Assembly (NCBI GenBank): GCA_029255685.2
Contig: CM055319.2
Coordinates: 13,340,247 to 13,404,246 of the forward strand
Origin: Silene conica
Taxonomy: Eukaryota > Streptophyta > Magnoliopsida > Caryophyllales > Caryophyllaceae
Direction: 5' to 3'
DNA length: 64,000 bases
Each line of letters opens with the position of its first letter. The first letter of the stretch is position 1. Below are positions 34,828 to 46,743 of the stretch, piece after piece. Under the pieces are notes generated by a model. The model did not search any database and was not told the origin of the DNA. It saw nothing but the letters and a program-made list of their open reading frames with translations. The position numbers and the translations under genes are program-made.

Positions 34828-35695
34828 TATTAAAAATAGAAAGGGGAGATTGCATAAACAGAATAGTCGTTTTATTGATAGTTGTTTTGTGTCTCAAATG
34901 ATTACATTGTCACGATATTTATAGCACACTCGAGATCTTAATCGTATCAACTATTATAGGCTACATATATTAAGTTATGCTTATATTATATTATTCCGAT
35001 TACGGTATAATACAATATACCGTAATATTCTCAACATCCCCCCTCAAACCTATGGTAATTTGTCGAAATTTCCATGGGTTTGCACAATATCGAATTTCGT
35101 TAACATGAGAAAAGAAACAACGAAACTTCTTCGGTCTTCGTCGGACGGAAACGTCGTAGCTTTTCGGATTCGTCAAAATTCAAACGGTACGAGAAATCGT
35201 TTTTTTTCGAACTCGTCGAAATTTCGTGATCAGAAACGTCGCAATTTTTCGAACCTGATAGATTCGTCGAACGGAAAAAAAAATATCCGCAATTGTAATT
35301 GTCGGTAATTATTTTTTTTTTTTTTTTTTGATGAAAATAATATTATGACTAGAGCGAAAAATCGGTAAAAAATAGATAATCATGATAAAATCCCGCCGGA
35401 GGGAACCATAGTTGATTAACCCTTCCGGCAGGGCAGCGGAAATTCGTTTTTTTTTTAGGCCTCAAGAGCGTGAGGCTCTGATACCATATTAAAAATAGAA
35501 AGGGGAGATTGCATAAACAGAATAGTCGTTTTATTGATAGTTGTTTTGTGTCTCAAATGATTACATTGTCACGATATTTATAGCACACTCGAGGTCTTAA
35601 TCGTATCAACTATTATAGGCTACATATATTAAGTTATGCTTATATTATATTATTCCGATTACGGTATAATACAATATACCGTAATATTCTCAACA
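34828..35695 (-). mobile_element. TRIM-like LTR retrotransposon, 868 bp
   Basis: Two 209-bp LTRs (34828-35036 and 35487-35695) differ at one position that I see (CTCGAGRTC). The 5-bp duplication TTGTA flanks them (34823-34827 and 35696-35700). On the minus strand the LTR begins TGTTGAGAATATT and ends TTTTTAATA, so it is TG..TA rather than TG..CA. The primer site TGGTATCAGAGCC (35474-35486) directly abuts the 5' LTR, and a purine tract GAGGGGGGA (35037-35045) abuts the 3' LTR. The 450-bp interior has no retroviral-type domain; an 82-residue plus-strand frame is probably chance. The size fits terminal-repeat retrotransposons in miniature, which need proteins supplied in trans. Confidence 0.88.
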
Positions 35696-35700
35696 TTGTA

Positions 35701-36345
35701 TTTTTAATATAGTACCTAAAAAAGTGGATTTTATACTTAACAACGAATAAAACATATAATTTGTTAATTATAATCAAATAAGGCGAATTAAGACGTTAGA
35801 TTGCCTTTAACATGAAAATAGTCGCGTGTAAAAACTCGAGATTCAAAAGATTATAACAATAAAGAATATCTGTAAATAAATCGTATGGCTTTAATTCTTC
35901 TTAAAATTCTCGCAATTATAATTAACGAGTAATGATCTGATACGTTAACACAACTTCGATCTATACTCTTGCTTTATTCTTTTTTGAGCATTACAAAGAT
36001 ATTGTAAATGTTTTTTTTGTAGGATATATACATTATCTTGCAATCATAGCGTGATGTATGTAGATCTACATCTCATAGTGTATGTTACTATTAAATTATA
36101 TAGACAAAGCTACTTAATTGATAGTTGAAATAAGAAAAGTTTGAATAAGATTTCAGCCATCATCAAGTATTGAGTCTAAATCAAGATGACAGCCATCGTT
36201 TTAAATATTTGTTTAATCATACGATTTGAATGAGAGTTAAACTAATCTTGGATTTGATGACTGATTTATCTACAAGGCTCTACGCAATATGGTGTTAGGT
36301 TTTACCCACCTCAACTGAAGATATACATGCATGGGCATGCTCCTA
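35701..36345. other. AT-rich intergenic
   Basis: No gene or repeat structure that I can support. Confidence 0.5.
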
Positions 36346-36430
36346 GCTAGGTAGCACCAAAACGGACACGGATACGACACGGATACGGGACACGACATAC
36401 CATGAAATTTAGGACACGGGACACGGCATT
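36346..36430. repeat. GGACACGG-rich repeat end (partial)
   Basis: GTAGCACCAAAACGGACACG followed by several ACACGG units resembles the left end of the element at 38281-39326. No partner end was found, so it is probably truncated. Confidence 0.5.
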
Positions 36431-37164
36431 TAAATTTAATAAAATATAAATTTTATAGTTATAAATGTTTAATTTAATTTTTGTAAAAGTATTTGATATT
36501 AATTTTAAATTTGTCCCCGAAAATACATGGTCCCTTCGTAAGAATAACAACACTCACAACTCTGAGGACTCAGCTTCTGATCTTACGGACATACTTTGCT
36601 GCCACAATTACCAACACTTGTAGAGTAAGGTTTTCTTGTTCGCTGATGCAACTGGCAGTAATCTGTACTAGACAGTGGAGTGTTGCAAACCGTGTTTCCT
36701 ATCAATCTGCAATATCATCCACCCACCTAATTTCATCAGCTTACATTTCAAACACATGATATTACGTTCTTAACAAAGTTTATTCATGGACAAGAGTGAG
36801 TATTGAGTTTGATAGAGTAATCAAGCCGTACGTTAATGTATTCGTGTACTTAGAACCAAGTGTTACGGCGGAAATTTGGTTGTTCTCAAAATCCACAAGT
36901 TGCAACTGTGGGCAAATGCCGATCCCCCTAATCCAATGTTCTATTGAATGAGTTATTTATAAAACACGAAGCTAAGCACAAAGAGAAGAGGGATGATATA
37001 GAGGAGAGGTAGAAAAACAGAGGAGATACAGTGTTCGAAACCGAAATTGTTGGTGAACGGCGAGCGATATTACGGCTCATTTTTTGCGCAAAACATAGAA
37101 AAATAACTCCAAAAACCATGTGAATACGATAAGGGAAGTGAGAATAAGAGAATGGTGGTCGTAT
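36431..37164. other. Intergenic, no gene recognised
   Basis: The frames of 88 and 103 residues at 36493 (+) and 37239 (-) carry no domain I recognise. Confidence 0.4.
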
Positions 37165-37174
37165 TTCATTATTT

Positions 37175-37383
37175 AGTAAATTATGCTTGTGACGGGTCAC
37201 CATTTGTGACGGATATTTTGTGAGATAAAATGGATACAAAATGAGTTAATGAAGAAATGGGACCACATGAATAGTGTCGGAGAGAGAGAAAAAGTGGATA
37301 TTTTGTGAGAGAAAGCGGTATCCGTCACAACCTATCCGTCACAAGTTTGTGACGGATACAGCCATCACAAATGATAATTTGTG
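37175..37383. mobile_element. MITE, about 209 bp, TGTGACGG family
   Basis: Inverted ends contain TAAATTATGCTTGTGACGGG on the left and its diverged complement on the right, with several inner TGTGACGGAT copies. TTCATTATTT is directly repeated at 37165-37174 and 37384-37393, a plausible 9-10 bp target duplication of Mutator type. Confidence 0.6.
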
Positions 37384-37742
37384 TTCATTATTTGGTGGTC
37401 AGACGAAGGAGAACGGATATGACGAAGGTAGCTCGTCAGAGTTCAAATTTTGCACGCAACATGTCGCTATCTTGGAAAGCGACATGTTCTAAATTTCAAA
37501 CAAAAAAAAATCGGAATTGATGACGTGGACCCATTTTTGGTAAATAGTTTGAAACGAGTCCATTTTGGTAAATAGTTTGGTTTCCGACCCCATCTTCACA
37601 AAAATTCAACCAAATGTCTAGTCTATAACTAATTATACTCTCTTCATTCCAATTATTTATCCATGTTTGATAAAATATTTCACAAAGAATAAATAAAAAG
37701 CAAACAAATAACTGAGATGAAGGGAATACCATAAAAAAAAGG

Positions 37743-38273
37743 ATAATTTGTGAGAAACTACCTTACATTTATGTCCATTTGTGAACAACTATCTTACTTT
37801 TTTTTTTGTTAAAAACTACCTTTTATTTTAATTTTTTGTTAAAAACTACCTAAAAAAATTTTCTGAGGCCAATTTCTATTTATGAGTTGGATTTCACACG
37901 TGTGAGTTCTCTAAATTTTCATTCTTATTCACGAATAGCATAGAGTTCATACGATTTAGCCCATGTTCATCATCCGGACCAATTATTCCACATGCTTAAA
38001 GAAAGAAATTGAACCTAATGGCAAGAATTCCCTTTCGTTTAGAACTTTAGATAAGAAGGATAAGCTTGAATATCAAGTTTAACGACAAAATAAGAATGAA
38101 AATTTAGAGAACTCGCGCATGTGAAACCAATAATAAAAAAAATTGGCCTCAAAACTTTTTTTAGGTAGTTTTTAACAAAAAAAATAAAATGAAAGGTAGT
38201 TTTTAACCAAAATAAAAAAGTAAGGTAGTTGTTCACAAATGGACATAAATGTAAGGTAGTTTCTCACAAATTA
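37743..38273. mobile_element. Foldback MITE with arms of about 190 bp
   Basis: The left arm (TAATTTGTGAGAAACTACCT, GTCCATTTGTGAACAACTA, TTAAAAACTACC) returns inverted at 38150-38273. Flanks AAAAAAAGG and AAATAAAGG suggest a 9-bp duplication with one mismatch. No coding capacity. Confidence 0.7.
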
Positions 38274-38280
38274 AAATAAA

Positions 38281-39326
38281 GGTTGCACGAAAACGGACAC
38301 GGACACAGACACGGACACGACACGGACACGGGACACGGCACTCCGATTTTTTTAGGACACGGGACACGGCAAAAAAAGTCAATATACATTTTAAAATAAA
38401 GGGAATTTAAAGTCCATTACAACCAACATATAAACTTTTGTCATTTGAAAGTAACAAAGTCATAAAATGACAACCAATACTAATGTCTTATACGTCAAAA
38501 TTAAATATATTTTATTGGCCGATGCACTATTAAAACAACTACGTAAGATAGAAACTAATACCAAAACAAGTTTGACAACAATTAGTGTACTACAACAATT
38601 AGGCAATAAACAATCATAACAATGCAATTGCAATATCACGATTGTATTAACACACCAATTTGATTCAATACACCATGGTCCATACTTTTTTTCGGTCAAT
38701 AGCCAATCTGCCTGCCCTTCATTTTCTCATGAAAAATACACTTTTATTTAAAGAAATAAATGAAACCACCACCATTAAATTCTCCTACCAAAATCATTCT
38801 GATTTAATGAAAATTAATCGTGATTCAATAAACCGATTTGATTCAAAAGTCATTCTATACACCAATTTGATTCAATTTTCTCACTACAGCAACATCCCAA
38901 CATCAATTTATTTTGAATAATAAATAAAAAAATTAATTTCCTTGACTGCGGGTCTGCGGCGGGCCAATGATAGGTGGCGGCGGGCGGCAAGGATAGTGGC
39001 GGCGGGCGGCAAGGATAGGTGGCGGCGGTCGACGTGGGAGGCGAGGAACTGACGATTTGGGTTTTTGCTTTCAATTAGGTTTTTGTGTAGAATAGAATGG
39101 GGATGAATTAGATCTGGGTACTAAAAATGTGGTTTTTTTGTTGTTATTGCCTTATTGGCCGTGTCCGAGAGAAATTAGCCGTGTCCGACACGCCTATCTT
39201 TTAAAAAAACCGCTGACACGGTTTTTGGAGTGTCCGACACTTCAGGAGCCGTGTCCTGGGCGTGTCCGTGTCCGACACGTGTCGGACACGCGAAGGCAAA
39301 ATTTTTGCCGTGTCCGTGCAACGTAG
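38281..39326. mobile_element. Inverted-ended element rich in GGACACGG, about 1.05 kb
   Basis: The left end GGTTGCACGAAAACGGACAC is followed by repeated GACACGG; the right end is the inverted GCCGTGTCCGTGCAACG with repeated GTGTCCGACAC. The middle is AT-rich with a short Gly/Pro-coding GC-rich patch near 38950-39040 (GGCGGCGGGCGG repeats). No transposase. It adjoins the foldback MITE directly. Confidence 0.6.
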
Positions 39327-39542
39327 ACTGCAGCCTCCGCAACTCGCAAGGATGATTTACATGATTTATATGGTAGTACGGAAATACAAGGGCCCGAAAC
39401 ATCAACCCCTAGTCCCAAAAAAAATAAGATAAAAATAACATACTGGCCGGGTCAACAAGCTTGAGCTGCCACGCACTTGGACACCAGAGCCGTTAATTAG
39501 ACCTCTTTATTTTAGGGTTTGACACCATGCTCTAGCTAGCAT

Positions 39543-39640
39543 GCATACAGCATACAGCATACAGCATACAGCATACAGCATACAGCATACAGCATACAGC
39601 ATACAGCATACAGCATACAGCATACAGCATACAGCATACT
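39543..39640. repeat. Heptamer array (AGCATAC)n, about 14 copies
   Basis: Near-perfect 7-bp units, CATACAG in phase from 39543. The 60-residue minus frame over it (AVCCMLY repeats) is a by-product. It is not a plant telomere repeat (TTTAGGG). Confidence 0.9.
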
Positions 39641-39769
39641 GTAATTTCAAAGCTTGAATCCCTTCTTCATCCCAAATCTTGTTCTCCAAGCAATTAAGGC
39701 TGAAAGATTGATTGATTGATTGTCACTTTTGGTTTAGTCACTAAATCAAATAAATCAGACTACCCAACA

Positions 39770-40020
39770 AATACGAAAAATATTTGTCATTGTTTTCTAA
39801 GCTTTGACTCGCCTATTATTTTTCTCAATACTTTACTACAATATCGTGGTTATCAAGCCAAAACAAATCTTCTCTTTTCAGATTATCATTTATCAACCAA
39901 TATTGAATTATTATTTTTTATCAAAAAGTCTTAACTGTTTTGAGGATAATAATACTCCCTCTTATATATTCACGGTAATCACAAATAAGATCAGTTCATA
40001 TTAAATTAGAAGTCAAAACA
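39770..40020. other. 3' flank of paralogue 2, homologous to 58.0-58.35 kb
   Basis: CGTGGTTATCAARCCAAAAS, AATCTTC, GATTATCATTTATCAA-like sequence and TCAAAAAGTC recur in the same order and orientation at 58060-58150. Confidence 0.65.
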
Positions 40021-40205
40021 TGTGTACAAATTCCCAAGTTAAAACATCTATTTATATAAAAATAAAAAGAATTGTCCTCAATTACTATTCTATATTCTAG
40101 CTCTGTGGGGAGTGATCCTCTATATTCTAGTTTTAGTAATCTAGTTTCGGAGTATTCCAATAATCTGGAAGTTGATATTATAGAGGGCAGAATATAAGTA
40201 AGGGA

Positions 40206-40466
40206 TCATTAAAACTTGGGAGAGACGGTCTTTCAATAAATTATTGAGAGACCATTATTTTGTATCATTTTATTTGTATTTCGTGAACCTTTTGTCATTA
40301 ATCGTACCATAGTAATTTCGTAGCTATTTACCTAATAAAGTTACTTATTTTATTTTTAATCATGATTTGTACCAATTTTATTACTTTTAATACCACTTTT
40401 TCTTAAATTTGTATAATAATCTCTCAATAAGGTTATTAAAAGGCGGTCTTTTAGGAGAGCTATTGG
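40206..40466. mobile_element. Possible MITE, AGACGGTCT family
   Basis: TTGGGAGAGACGGTCTTTCA at the left and the inverted AAGGCGGTCTTTTAGGAGAG at the right, with inner TTATTGAGAGA/TCTCTCAATAA. It lies in extra sequence present at this locus but not at the 10 kb paralogue. Confidence 0.45.
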
Positions 40467-40806
40467 TCAAGGATAATGACTAAACAGGATACATTGGAAT
40501 TTTTGTTGTTGATATTCACTTGGGCGTAGGTATGCGCATGCTTCACAATAAAAACTTACCATCAATTTAATTTACATTCGAGATCCGTTGTAAATTTAGA
40601 GATTATACCATAAATCTCATGTTAGTTCAAAAATTTACATCAATTTAACTTAATTACATCTAGCTATATGATCATAACGTATGAAAGAATGAATTAACTC
40701 CGACTCTCTAATAATTACATCTTTGTACACCATCGAAACAAATTAAAGAATGAAAGAATTCTCATAATTACATCTAAGATCTAAGTATATATACGTATCC
40801 TAATCA

Positions 40807-42051
40807 TCAAAAAAGTTTGCTTGCGAATTCATCAACAAAACCTCCATTTCGTTTAGATTTATCAGCCAAATTCCTTAATTCTGATAAACTTCTTCCCAAC
40901 TTCAAAGCCATTTTCATTTCAAACAATTTTCCATTTTCTCTTTTTCCAAAATCAGTTTCTTCTAAAGTTGTCTCAATTGTTTCGTCTAAAAGATTAAAAA
41001 AGCCTCCACAATTCCTATACATCTCAAATACCATCCCTACTTGCCCACCATGCTCCACTGTGTTCACCACACCCGCCATCGACCCGGCTACCGCCGCCAC
41101 CACCCCGCCCCACACGGCCCCATGCCCTGCAAAACCCGACCCAACGGCCGCAATACCGGTCAAAACCGGGCCTGCAACCGCCAATATTTTATTTAACTTC
41201 AAGGCTTTGTTACCTAACCTAACATAATCCTCAATGTCCTTTTTCTCAATGACTTCAACAATGTCTCTCATTTCTTCTTCCAATTCTTTATTCCAACCAT
41301 TATTACTCCCAAACGACGTCATTTTATTCAAAGACGACGGTTTCCTTGTAGGCCACCATCTGGCTGGCTTGTACGTCTCCGGGAATTTCTCGAGCATCGC
41401 TCCCAATAGGGGAAGCGGGTACGCTCTATCCAAGGCCAATACTTTCTCCATAAACGTGTCAACGTCTACGCGGGTCGGGTTCCCTACCGACATTGTGGTC
41501 TCGACTCGGGTTTTAAGTTGCTTGAACAACCTAACCGAATTTCTCTGCTCTTGGGCAAGTTGAGAAGGTTGAAGCTTGTTCATAATTAAAAGCAATCCTG
41601 TTGCAGCTGTGAATAACACTACGGAAGATACCTTCAACGCCAAGTTATCTTCTCCCATGGTGGAAACACCCGCCATTGTTGCCGCAGTTAACGTGATCAT
41701 GTTAATAGAGTTTAACAACAACGAATTCCAATTCTCGCGTTGCTCTTTCACGTTGTTATGCATTTCAATTCTGTCAGAAATCGCCTCTAAAATGGCGTAA
41801 AGCTTGATTGTGACGTCATCTTTTTGATCGTTAGTCTTATTTTTGGGACTAGACGTTATTGTCTTTACTCCGTTTATATCCTCTACGACTAAGTTTTTGG
41901 TAAGATTAATATTTGGTAGCTTTGGCACTACAATCATGGGTTTCTTTAGGTAAGTTGTGGGTTGATATACGCTCGAAATTTGAAGTTTTCGGGTCGAAAA
42001 GAAAGGGTTTGTAGATAAAGAGAAATTTGTGCAAGATTGTAATGAAAGCAT
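40807..42051 (-). CDS. Plastid-type membrane protein, At4g22030-like (paralogue 2)
   Basis: An intact single-exon frame of 414 residues, the near-twin of 10506-11750: about 19 differences by eye, 16 of them within the first 105 residues (for example A6S, R16P, T19S, V90A) and only Q184E, A315G and I325M beyond. The mature part therefore looks constrained. The Ser/Thr-rich N-terminus suits a plastid transit peptide, and the same hydrophobic stretches (115-129, 138-158, 289-331) suggest a membrane location. The family's activity is unknown to me; the database name 'F-box' is not supported by any visible F-box. A TATA-like box lies about 160 bp upstream of the ATG. Upstream sequence to about 42460 is colinear with paralogue 1 apart from the latter's insertion. 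Confidence 0.88.
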   Translation of the reverse strand: MLSLQSCTNFSLSTNPFFSTRKLQISSVYQPTTYLKKPMIVVPKLPNINLTKNLVVEDINGVKTITSSPKNKTNDQKDDVTIKLYAILEAISDRIEMHNNVKEQRENWNSLLLNSINMITLTAATMAGVSTMGEDNLALKVSSVVLFTAATGLLLIMNKLQPSQLAQEQRNSVRLFKQLKTRVETTMSVGNPTRVDVDTFMEKVLALDRAYPLPLLGAMLEKFPETYKPARWWPTRKPSSLNKMTSFGSNNGWNKELEEEMRDIVEVIEKKDIEDYVRLGNKALKLNKILAVAGPVLTGIAAVGSGFAGHGAVWGGVVAAVAGSMAGVVNTVEHGGQVGMVFEMYRNCGGFFNLLDETIETTLEETDFGKRENGKLFEMKMALKLGRSLSELRNLADKSKRNGGFVDEFASKLF

Positions 42052-42205
42052 GACTCAATTTTGGATGGAAATGTGAATGTAAAAATGAAATCTTCCTTTT
42101 TATTTGATCTATCTAGTTTTGGCGTTTTTGGTGTGTTTTTGGTGTCTTTTAAGAGGTTGGTTTTGTGGATTGTGAATTTATGAGATAGAAAGGCGGAGGA
42201 AAGTT

Positions 42206-42219
42206 GTTTATATAGTATT
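42206..42219 (-). promoter_or_regulatory. TATA box of paralogue 2
   Basis: On the minus strand ACTATATAAACAAC, about 160 bp before the ATG at 42051, in sequence conserved with paralogue 1. Confidence 0.6.
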
Positions 42220-42469
42220 GGGGTACAAAAAAAGGAAAATGGGTCAACATTGAAATTGTTGACCAAATTTATGTGTTTATTTTTGGAATTGACTTGGCCG
42301 TGGTTTAGACTTGTTCATTAGTTGTGTACTACATACATCAAAGGGTCCATAAGTATTCAATTATTCATGGCTATGTCAATGTGTTGAGGATTAACTTTGG
42401 TCTTTTCAATGTTCAATATATGGTGGTGAAGTAAAATTTTGAGTTCTTTGATTTCTTCTAATACTACTT

Positions 42470-43120
42470 TTCCTAATTAGGCTTTGTCACTATGATCACT
42501 AAATGATCCGCACCCAAAATCAAATTGAATCGCACTATTCAGTTATAATCAGATCGGATAATAGTTTGTTTGATGTACGGTCCAACAATTTTGGTTGATT
42601 CGATTTTTTGATCCGGTCTTGTACCAAACTTATGATTGATCGACTATAGATCAGATCGTGTATCCAATAATTGACTTTAAATTAATACGGAGTATATATT
42701 AGGTGCTAATAATATGAAATATATAAATTCTTGTAGTATAAATTTTGATTAATTACTTAGGTATTTATAACTCAGATCAACTATTTTTGACATTATTTTT
42801 AAATAATAAATTTATTATAATATGTAAGTTATTGTTTCTTATATATAAATTGCACTAAAAATCTAAACTTAATCAATTTAACCGATCCAATTTGGTCCAC
42901 TCATATCCAATTAGAAATTAGGAAGCTAGAATGTCGTTAAAATAAATTTATCATACAAAAAATAATTTAAATTTAAGTCTTTTATATATGGTCACACTTT
43001 TATTACATCCGGTTTATATGTTTATTTTTTTTCATACCTTTTTATATGAGGTATTTTAATAAAATGTGAAAAAATGTTTGAGATCGAGAGGGTAATATTT
43101 TCGCAAATATAATTAATAAT
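42470..43120. other. AT-rich intergenic
   Basis: No gene. The GATC/GGTCC-rich stretch 42495-42680 and its loose counterpart near 42880-42910 may be a decayed inverted-ended element. Confidence 0.35.
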
Positions 43121-43403
43121 AGAGTAAATTAATAATAACTCGCTTTTAAAATTCAGTTTTCTAAAATTATTAATCCCTTATATAATTTTTTCTAAAATTA
43201 CTCTCTTAAGATGTATTTTTATCAAAAATTACTTCAAAACTCTAATTCAACTGACTTATTCAACAAGTGATACCTAAATTGATGTTTTGAAGCAATTTTT
43301 AGTAAAAGTGTATTTTAAGGGATTAATATTAGAAAACAATTATATAAGGGAGTAATTTTATAAAATACCCTAATTTAAAAGGGAGTTATTTTTAATTTAC
43401 TCT
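43121..43403. mobile_element. Foldback MITE, 283 bp
   Basis: The left arm AGAGTAAATTAATAATAACT returns inverted as AGTTATTTTTAATTTACTCT at the right. Inner parts (TTAATCCCTTATATAA, TCAAAA..) also pair. TAATAAT flanks both ends (43114-43120 and 43404-43410). Confidence 0.7.
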
Positions 43404-44382
43404 TAATAATATTCGCAACTTTTACTATAACCGTACAACAACATGAGCCAACCTGGCATGGCCCGGCCAGATACCGGGCGTCTAGGCCCAACCCTTGTCT
43501 CCATATGAAGCCCGACTTGTGTCCCCCCATGTGAGGCTCACTCCGGCCAGGCCCACCCAAAACAACAAAAGTAAATAATAAATTAAAAATGTGTATGATG
43601 ACGGGTCAAGCTTGAGTCGACATGTCCTTACAAATAGGACCGGCCGATTCAGCCCGTGGACTGTGGCCAGGTGTAGGCTATACTAGGGACGGATTTAAGA
43701 TTTAGAACTGGGGTAACCTAGGTTCATGTCCGCGATGGTTTGTCACATAAAACTATCAAAACGTATAATTGAGGTCGTACATGTGAAAGATGTTAATCAT
43801 TTAGTGGTTGCCCTCCTTTGTCAAAGACTATGGCGCTATACTCTTGTACGCCATATGGTTACCTACCTCAACTTAAATTAGATAGCGGATTCTTTACCCT
43901 AATCTCACACTCATTAATTATTACTAGTGTCATAAAAGTCCTTTTTAATTTCACTTATCTCCGACTTGAATACTTGATTACTCACAGCAAGAGTGATTAG
44001 TATCTATTCCAACAATCTCATTAGTTAATTAGGGTATGTCCTACTAAGTTAATTTAACAACTTATCTCTCATTACAAGTTACAACCAAATATAGTAATGT
44101 AATCCATATAACTCGTATTATAGAAAATAAGGATAAAATAGGGAAATAGACGAAGTTATACGACTCAAATAACATGAGTACATGACCTACCGTATAGAGT
44201 AAAAAGGCTCAAATTAAACGAGAGACCGAAACCTTTCATATTGTTCAACAAAATATGAGGTCGTTATGAAAAACGGACATAGAAGAGTTATGAATTCCAA
44301 CAAATAATAATACAAAGCAATTAAAGATCCATTAATGTTGTAGCACAACAATTGACTTTCTTCATTGTGAGGGCATAATTGC
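43404..44382. other. Intergenic; GC-richer CCGGCC-bearing patch
   Basis: 43440-43680 carries GGCCCGGCCAGATACCGGG-like sequence typical of hAT MITE interiors, but no ends could be set. No gene is seen in the rest. Confidence 0.35.
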
Positions 44383-44940
44383 TTAAGAGGGTGGGAATAA
44401 TCGCAGGGAGGATGGTAATAACCATCTCCTCCAATCATCTCGTCTCCTCATTTTAGTACCTTGTACTTGGACTAAAGTCGAGGGCCTCATAGCTTCTAGT
44501 ATTAAGCGTCTATCGTACGTTAAATTCTTAACCCTAGGAAATTTAGAAATTACGACAATGGAAACCCATCCATCTCTATCCATTCTCTGGCGCAAATATA
44601 CATCCTTAGCTAGATTTTCGTCACTGAAGTAATAATTAATCTGCTCCATAATCTTATAATGCAGCCCAAAATCCAATATAGGAAGAAACGGTACAGGTGC
44701 AAGAAACGGCATCATTGGCATGCCCGGGTAGAGATAAACAGAAGGCGGCGCCATAGGGTTCATATTATAAGGCACCATAGGCGGGGGATGAACAAACGGG
44801 GGATTTGCAAAAGTATTTGGAGCATTACCTCTTGGCTGCATGGAACTATTTTCCCCACGGTAAAATTGTCTTCCCCCATAATTTTGACGTGTTGTTGGCC
44901 GCCCGTTCTCGCGAGTTAAATGAGACCTGTGAGAAGACAT
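44383..44940 (-). CDS. Short LARP1-type La-motif RNA-binding protein
   Basis: 185 residues from ATG 44940. Residues 1-60 are Arg/Gly/Asn-rich (SHRSHLTRENGRPTTRQNYGG), about 60-90 are Pro/Met-rich, and about 95-172 form a La motif: YKIMEQINYYFSDENLAKDV, DRDGWVSI, ISKFPRVKNLT, LILEAMRPSTLVQVQGTKMR and DWRRW. This order and wording match plant LARP1b/c, which bind mRNA in the cytoplasm. Those proteins are usually several hundred residues long. Here the frame ends 12 residues after the motif and the N-terminus is short. It has no introns, so it may be a shortened or retrocopied member. The La motif itself looks intact. A TATA-like box lies about 80-95 bp upstream. Confidence 0.75.
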   Translation of the reverse strand: MSSHRSHLTRENGRPTTRQNYGGRQFYRGENSSMQPRGNAPNTFANPPFVHPPPMVPYNMNPMAPPSVYLYPGMPMMPFLAPVPFLPILDFGLHYKIMEQINYYFSDENLAKDVYLRQRMDRDGWVSIVVISKFPRVKNLTYDRRLILEAMRPSTLVQVQGTKMRRRDDWRRWLLPSSLRLFPPS

Positions 44941-45020
44941 TATAATCGTATAGAACTGAATAGATTAATTTTTGGTGATAAAACTAGATTGATGTAGGTT
45001 AAACTGGGAGAACATTTGAG

Positions 45021-45036
45021 ATCATATATATAGTGC
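45021..45036 (-). promoter_or_regulatory. TATA box of the LARP1-like gene
   Basis: On the minus strand CACTATATATATGATC, about 80-95 bp before the ATG at 44940. Confidence 0.5.
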
Positions 45037-45039
45037 ACA

Positions 45040-46126
45040 ATAATGTGTTCTCCATGTTGGAAAAGGACTTCTTTTTTTTAGTAGCATTAGGGCTACGTAA
45101 TTGCATTGTATTAGGAAAGAGTATCAAATTTGTGTTACTCCAAAATATAATTGCAAATATTATTTAAGAATTATTTAATATTTATTACTTATCATAAATA
45201 GCATATTAGTGCATGTAGAATAAGTTTTTTTTTTGTTACATAATAGTAGGGATAAGCCCTAATAGTAGGTCTTCACGCAGAATAGAACAAATAAAGAGGG
45301 TGCATGTGGTGGTGCATCGAGATGGATTACATTGGTAGATGCGTGAACTCCTTGATTAGTGACTAGTGAGCCAATCGCTTGCTCTATTAGCATTTTTTGT
45401 GGACGTGTTGGATACGAATTATTCATCCGATCTCTCGAATCGAACTTACATAGAATCGAAGTTACCAAACACTTACATAGAACGCGTGCTTTTATTTGTG
45501 CATGGATTTTATATATAAGAACCATAATTCTTGAACGTTATTATGTGGTTTTTCAACCGGTGCATGTAGAGTGAAAATAAAGCTCCATATTTTCCGATAT
45601 GTAAATGGCCTTTGAGTTTAGTCGATTTTTTGTCATGGTGAAAGATTTTGAAGGATACAACATTTACTTTGGCAATATCTAATTTTCACTGCCGATACAT
45701 AAAGAACAAGTGATAAATATTCAACTCGTGACGTTGTCATTGTGTCTAATTGGTAATACGAGAGGATAGGAGAATGGCAACAAAACATAATACTATAGGA
45801 TAGAATACATGATTCAATATACAAAACCAGACATTCATATCATTGTATGTTTTTTTTTGTTATGGAAGACGAACTGAGTGCAAAGACACCTGAAAAACCT
45901 AACAAAACCCGAAATAAATATCATTGTCAAAAGTTCTGTTCTATTCAATTCCAAGTCAAGAATTGAATGGTGAAACTATGTAGCATTACAAACTGATGCA
46001 TACACAACGAAAAATCACGACGTAGAACAAGTCCACTACATATCTCAATCAATTAAACAATTTCTTGAGTTACATTACTCCTAACATCATACAGAATTTA
46101 TTTCCCAATTACTTATATGGCACTTG
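45040..46126. other. Intergenic, no gene recognised
   Basis: Short frames at 45259-45574 and 45633-45824 have no domain I know. There is nothing else to support. Confidence 0.4.
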
Positions 46127-46743
46127 TTATATTACGTCCCCGGTTTTACTTGTTACACCCCTAGTTTTAATTTATTCCAAATTTGTCCTTATATTTTGAT
46201 TAACTTTAGTAAAAAAAACTATTTTCAAGTAAGATAGTGTTTTGGTTGATACTTCACCTTTACCAAGTGGAAGCCTAAATTATAAGTAACTTCAATTGAC
46301 CGATCAAATGCATCTTCAAATGAACTAAATGCATTTTCAAAGACAAAATAATTGTTATAGTTTTTAACGCTACTTTCAATAAGGGTTTCAAGCAATTCCT
46401 AAAAGTAACATTTACGGGAACAAAGATTATTACTATTAATTTTTTTTTTTTAAAAAAACACACGAAATGGTATTAGCGTGTGAATTATATGGCACCACTA
46501 TGGTATTGGCGTGTGAATTACCCGGCACCACATTATGATATTGGCGTACGAATTACAAGTCTCGCCTTTCTTACGTACACGTCTTTTAAAACCGTTACCT
46601 AATATTAGTAACCGTCCCAAAAACACAGTTACGATTAAACAATATTAAAATTTACAAAATATTAATATGAGAGATTCAAGTGCAAATTTGGAATAAATTG
46701 AAAAATAGAGGGCGTAACATGTAAAATAGGGGACATTATATAG
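46127..46743. mobile_element. MITE-like inverted-ended element, about 0.6 kb
   Basis: TTATATTACGTCCCCGGTTT and TTTATTCCAAATTTG at the left return inverted at 46682-46743. Inside is a short tandem series at 46468-46555 (GGTATTRGCGTGTGAATTA, with GGCACCAC) with a period of about 35 bp. Confidence 0.6.

Noticed and set aside
35060..35308. 82-residue plus-strand frame inside the TRIM-like element
   Set aside because: No domain, antisense to the element's transcription, Ser/Asn/Arg-rich by composition.
39507..39689. 60-residue Cys/Met/Tyr repeat protein
   Set aside because: Pure translation of the heptamer array.
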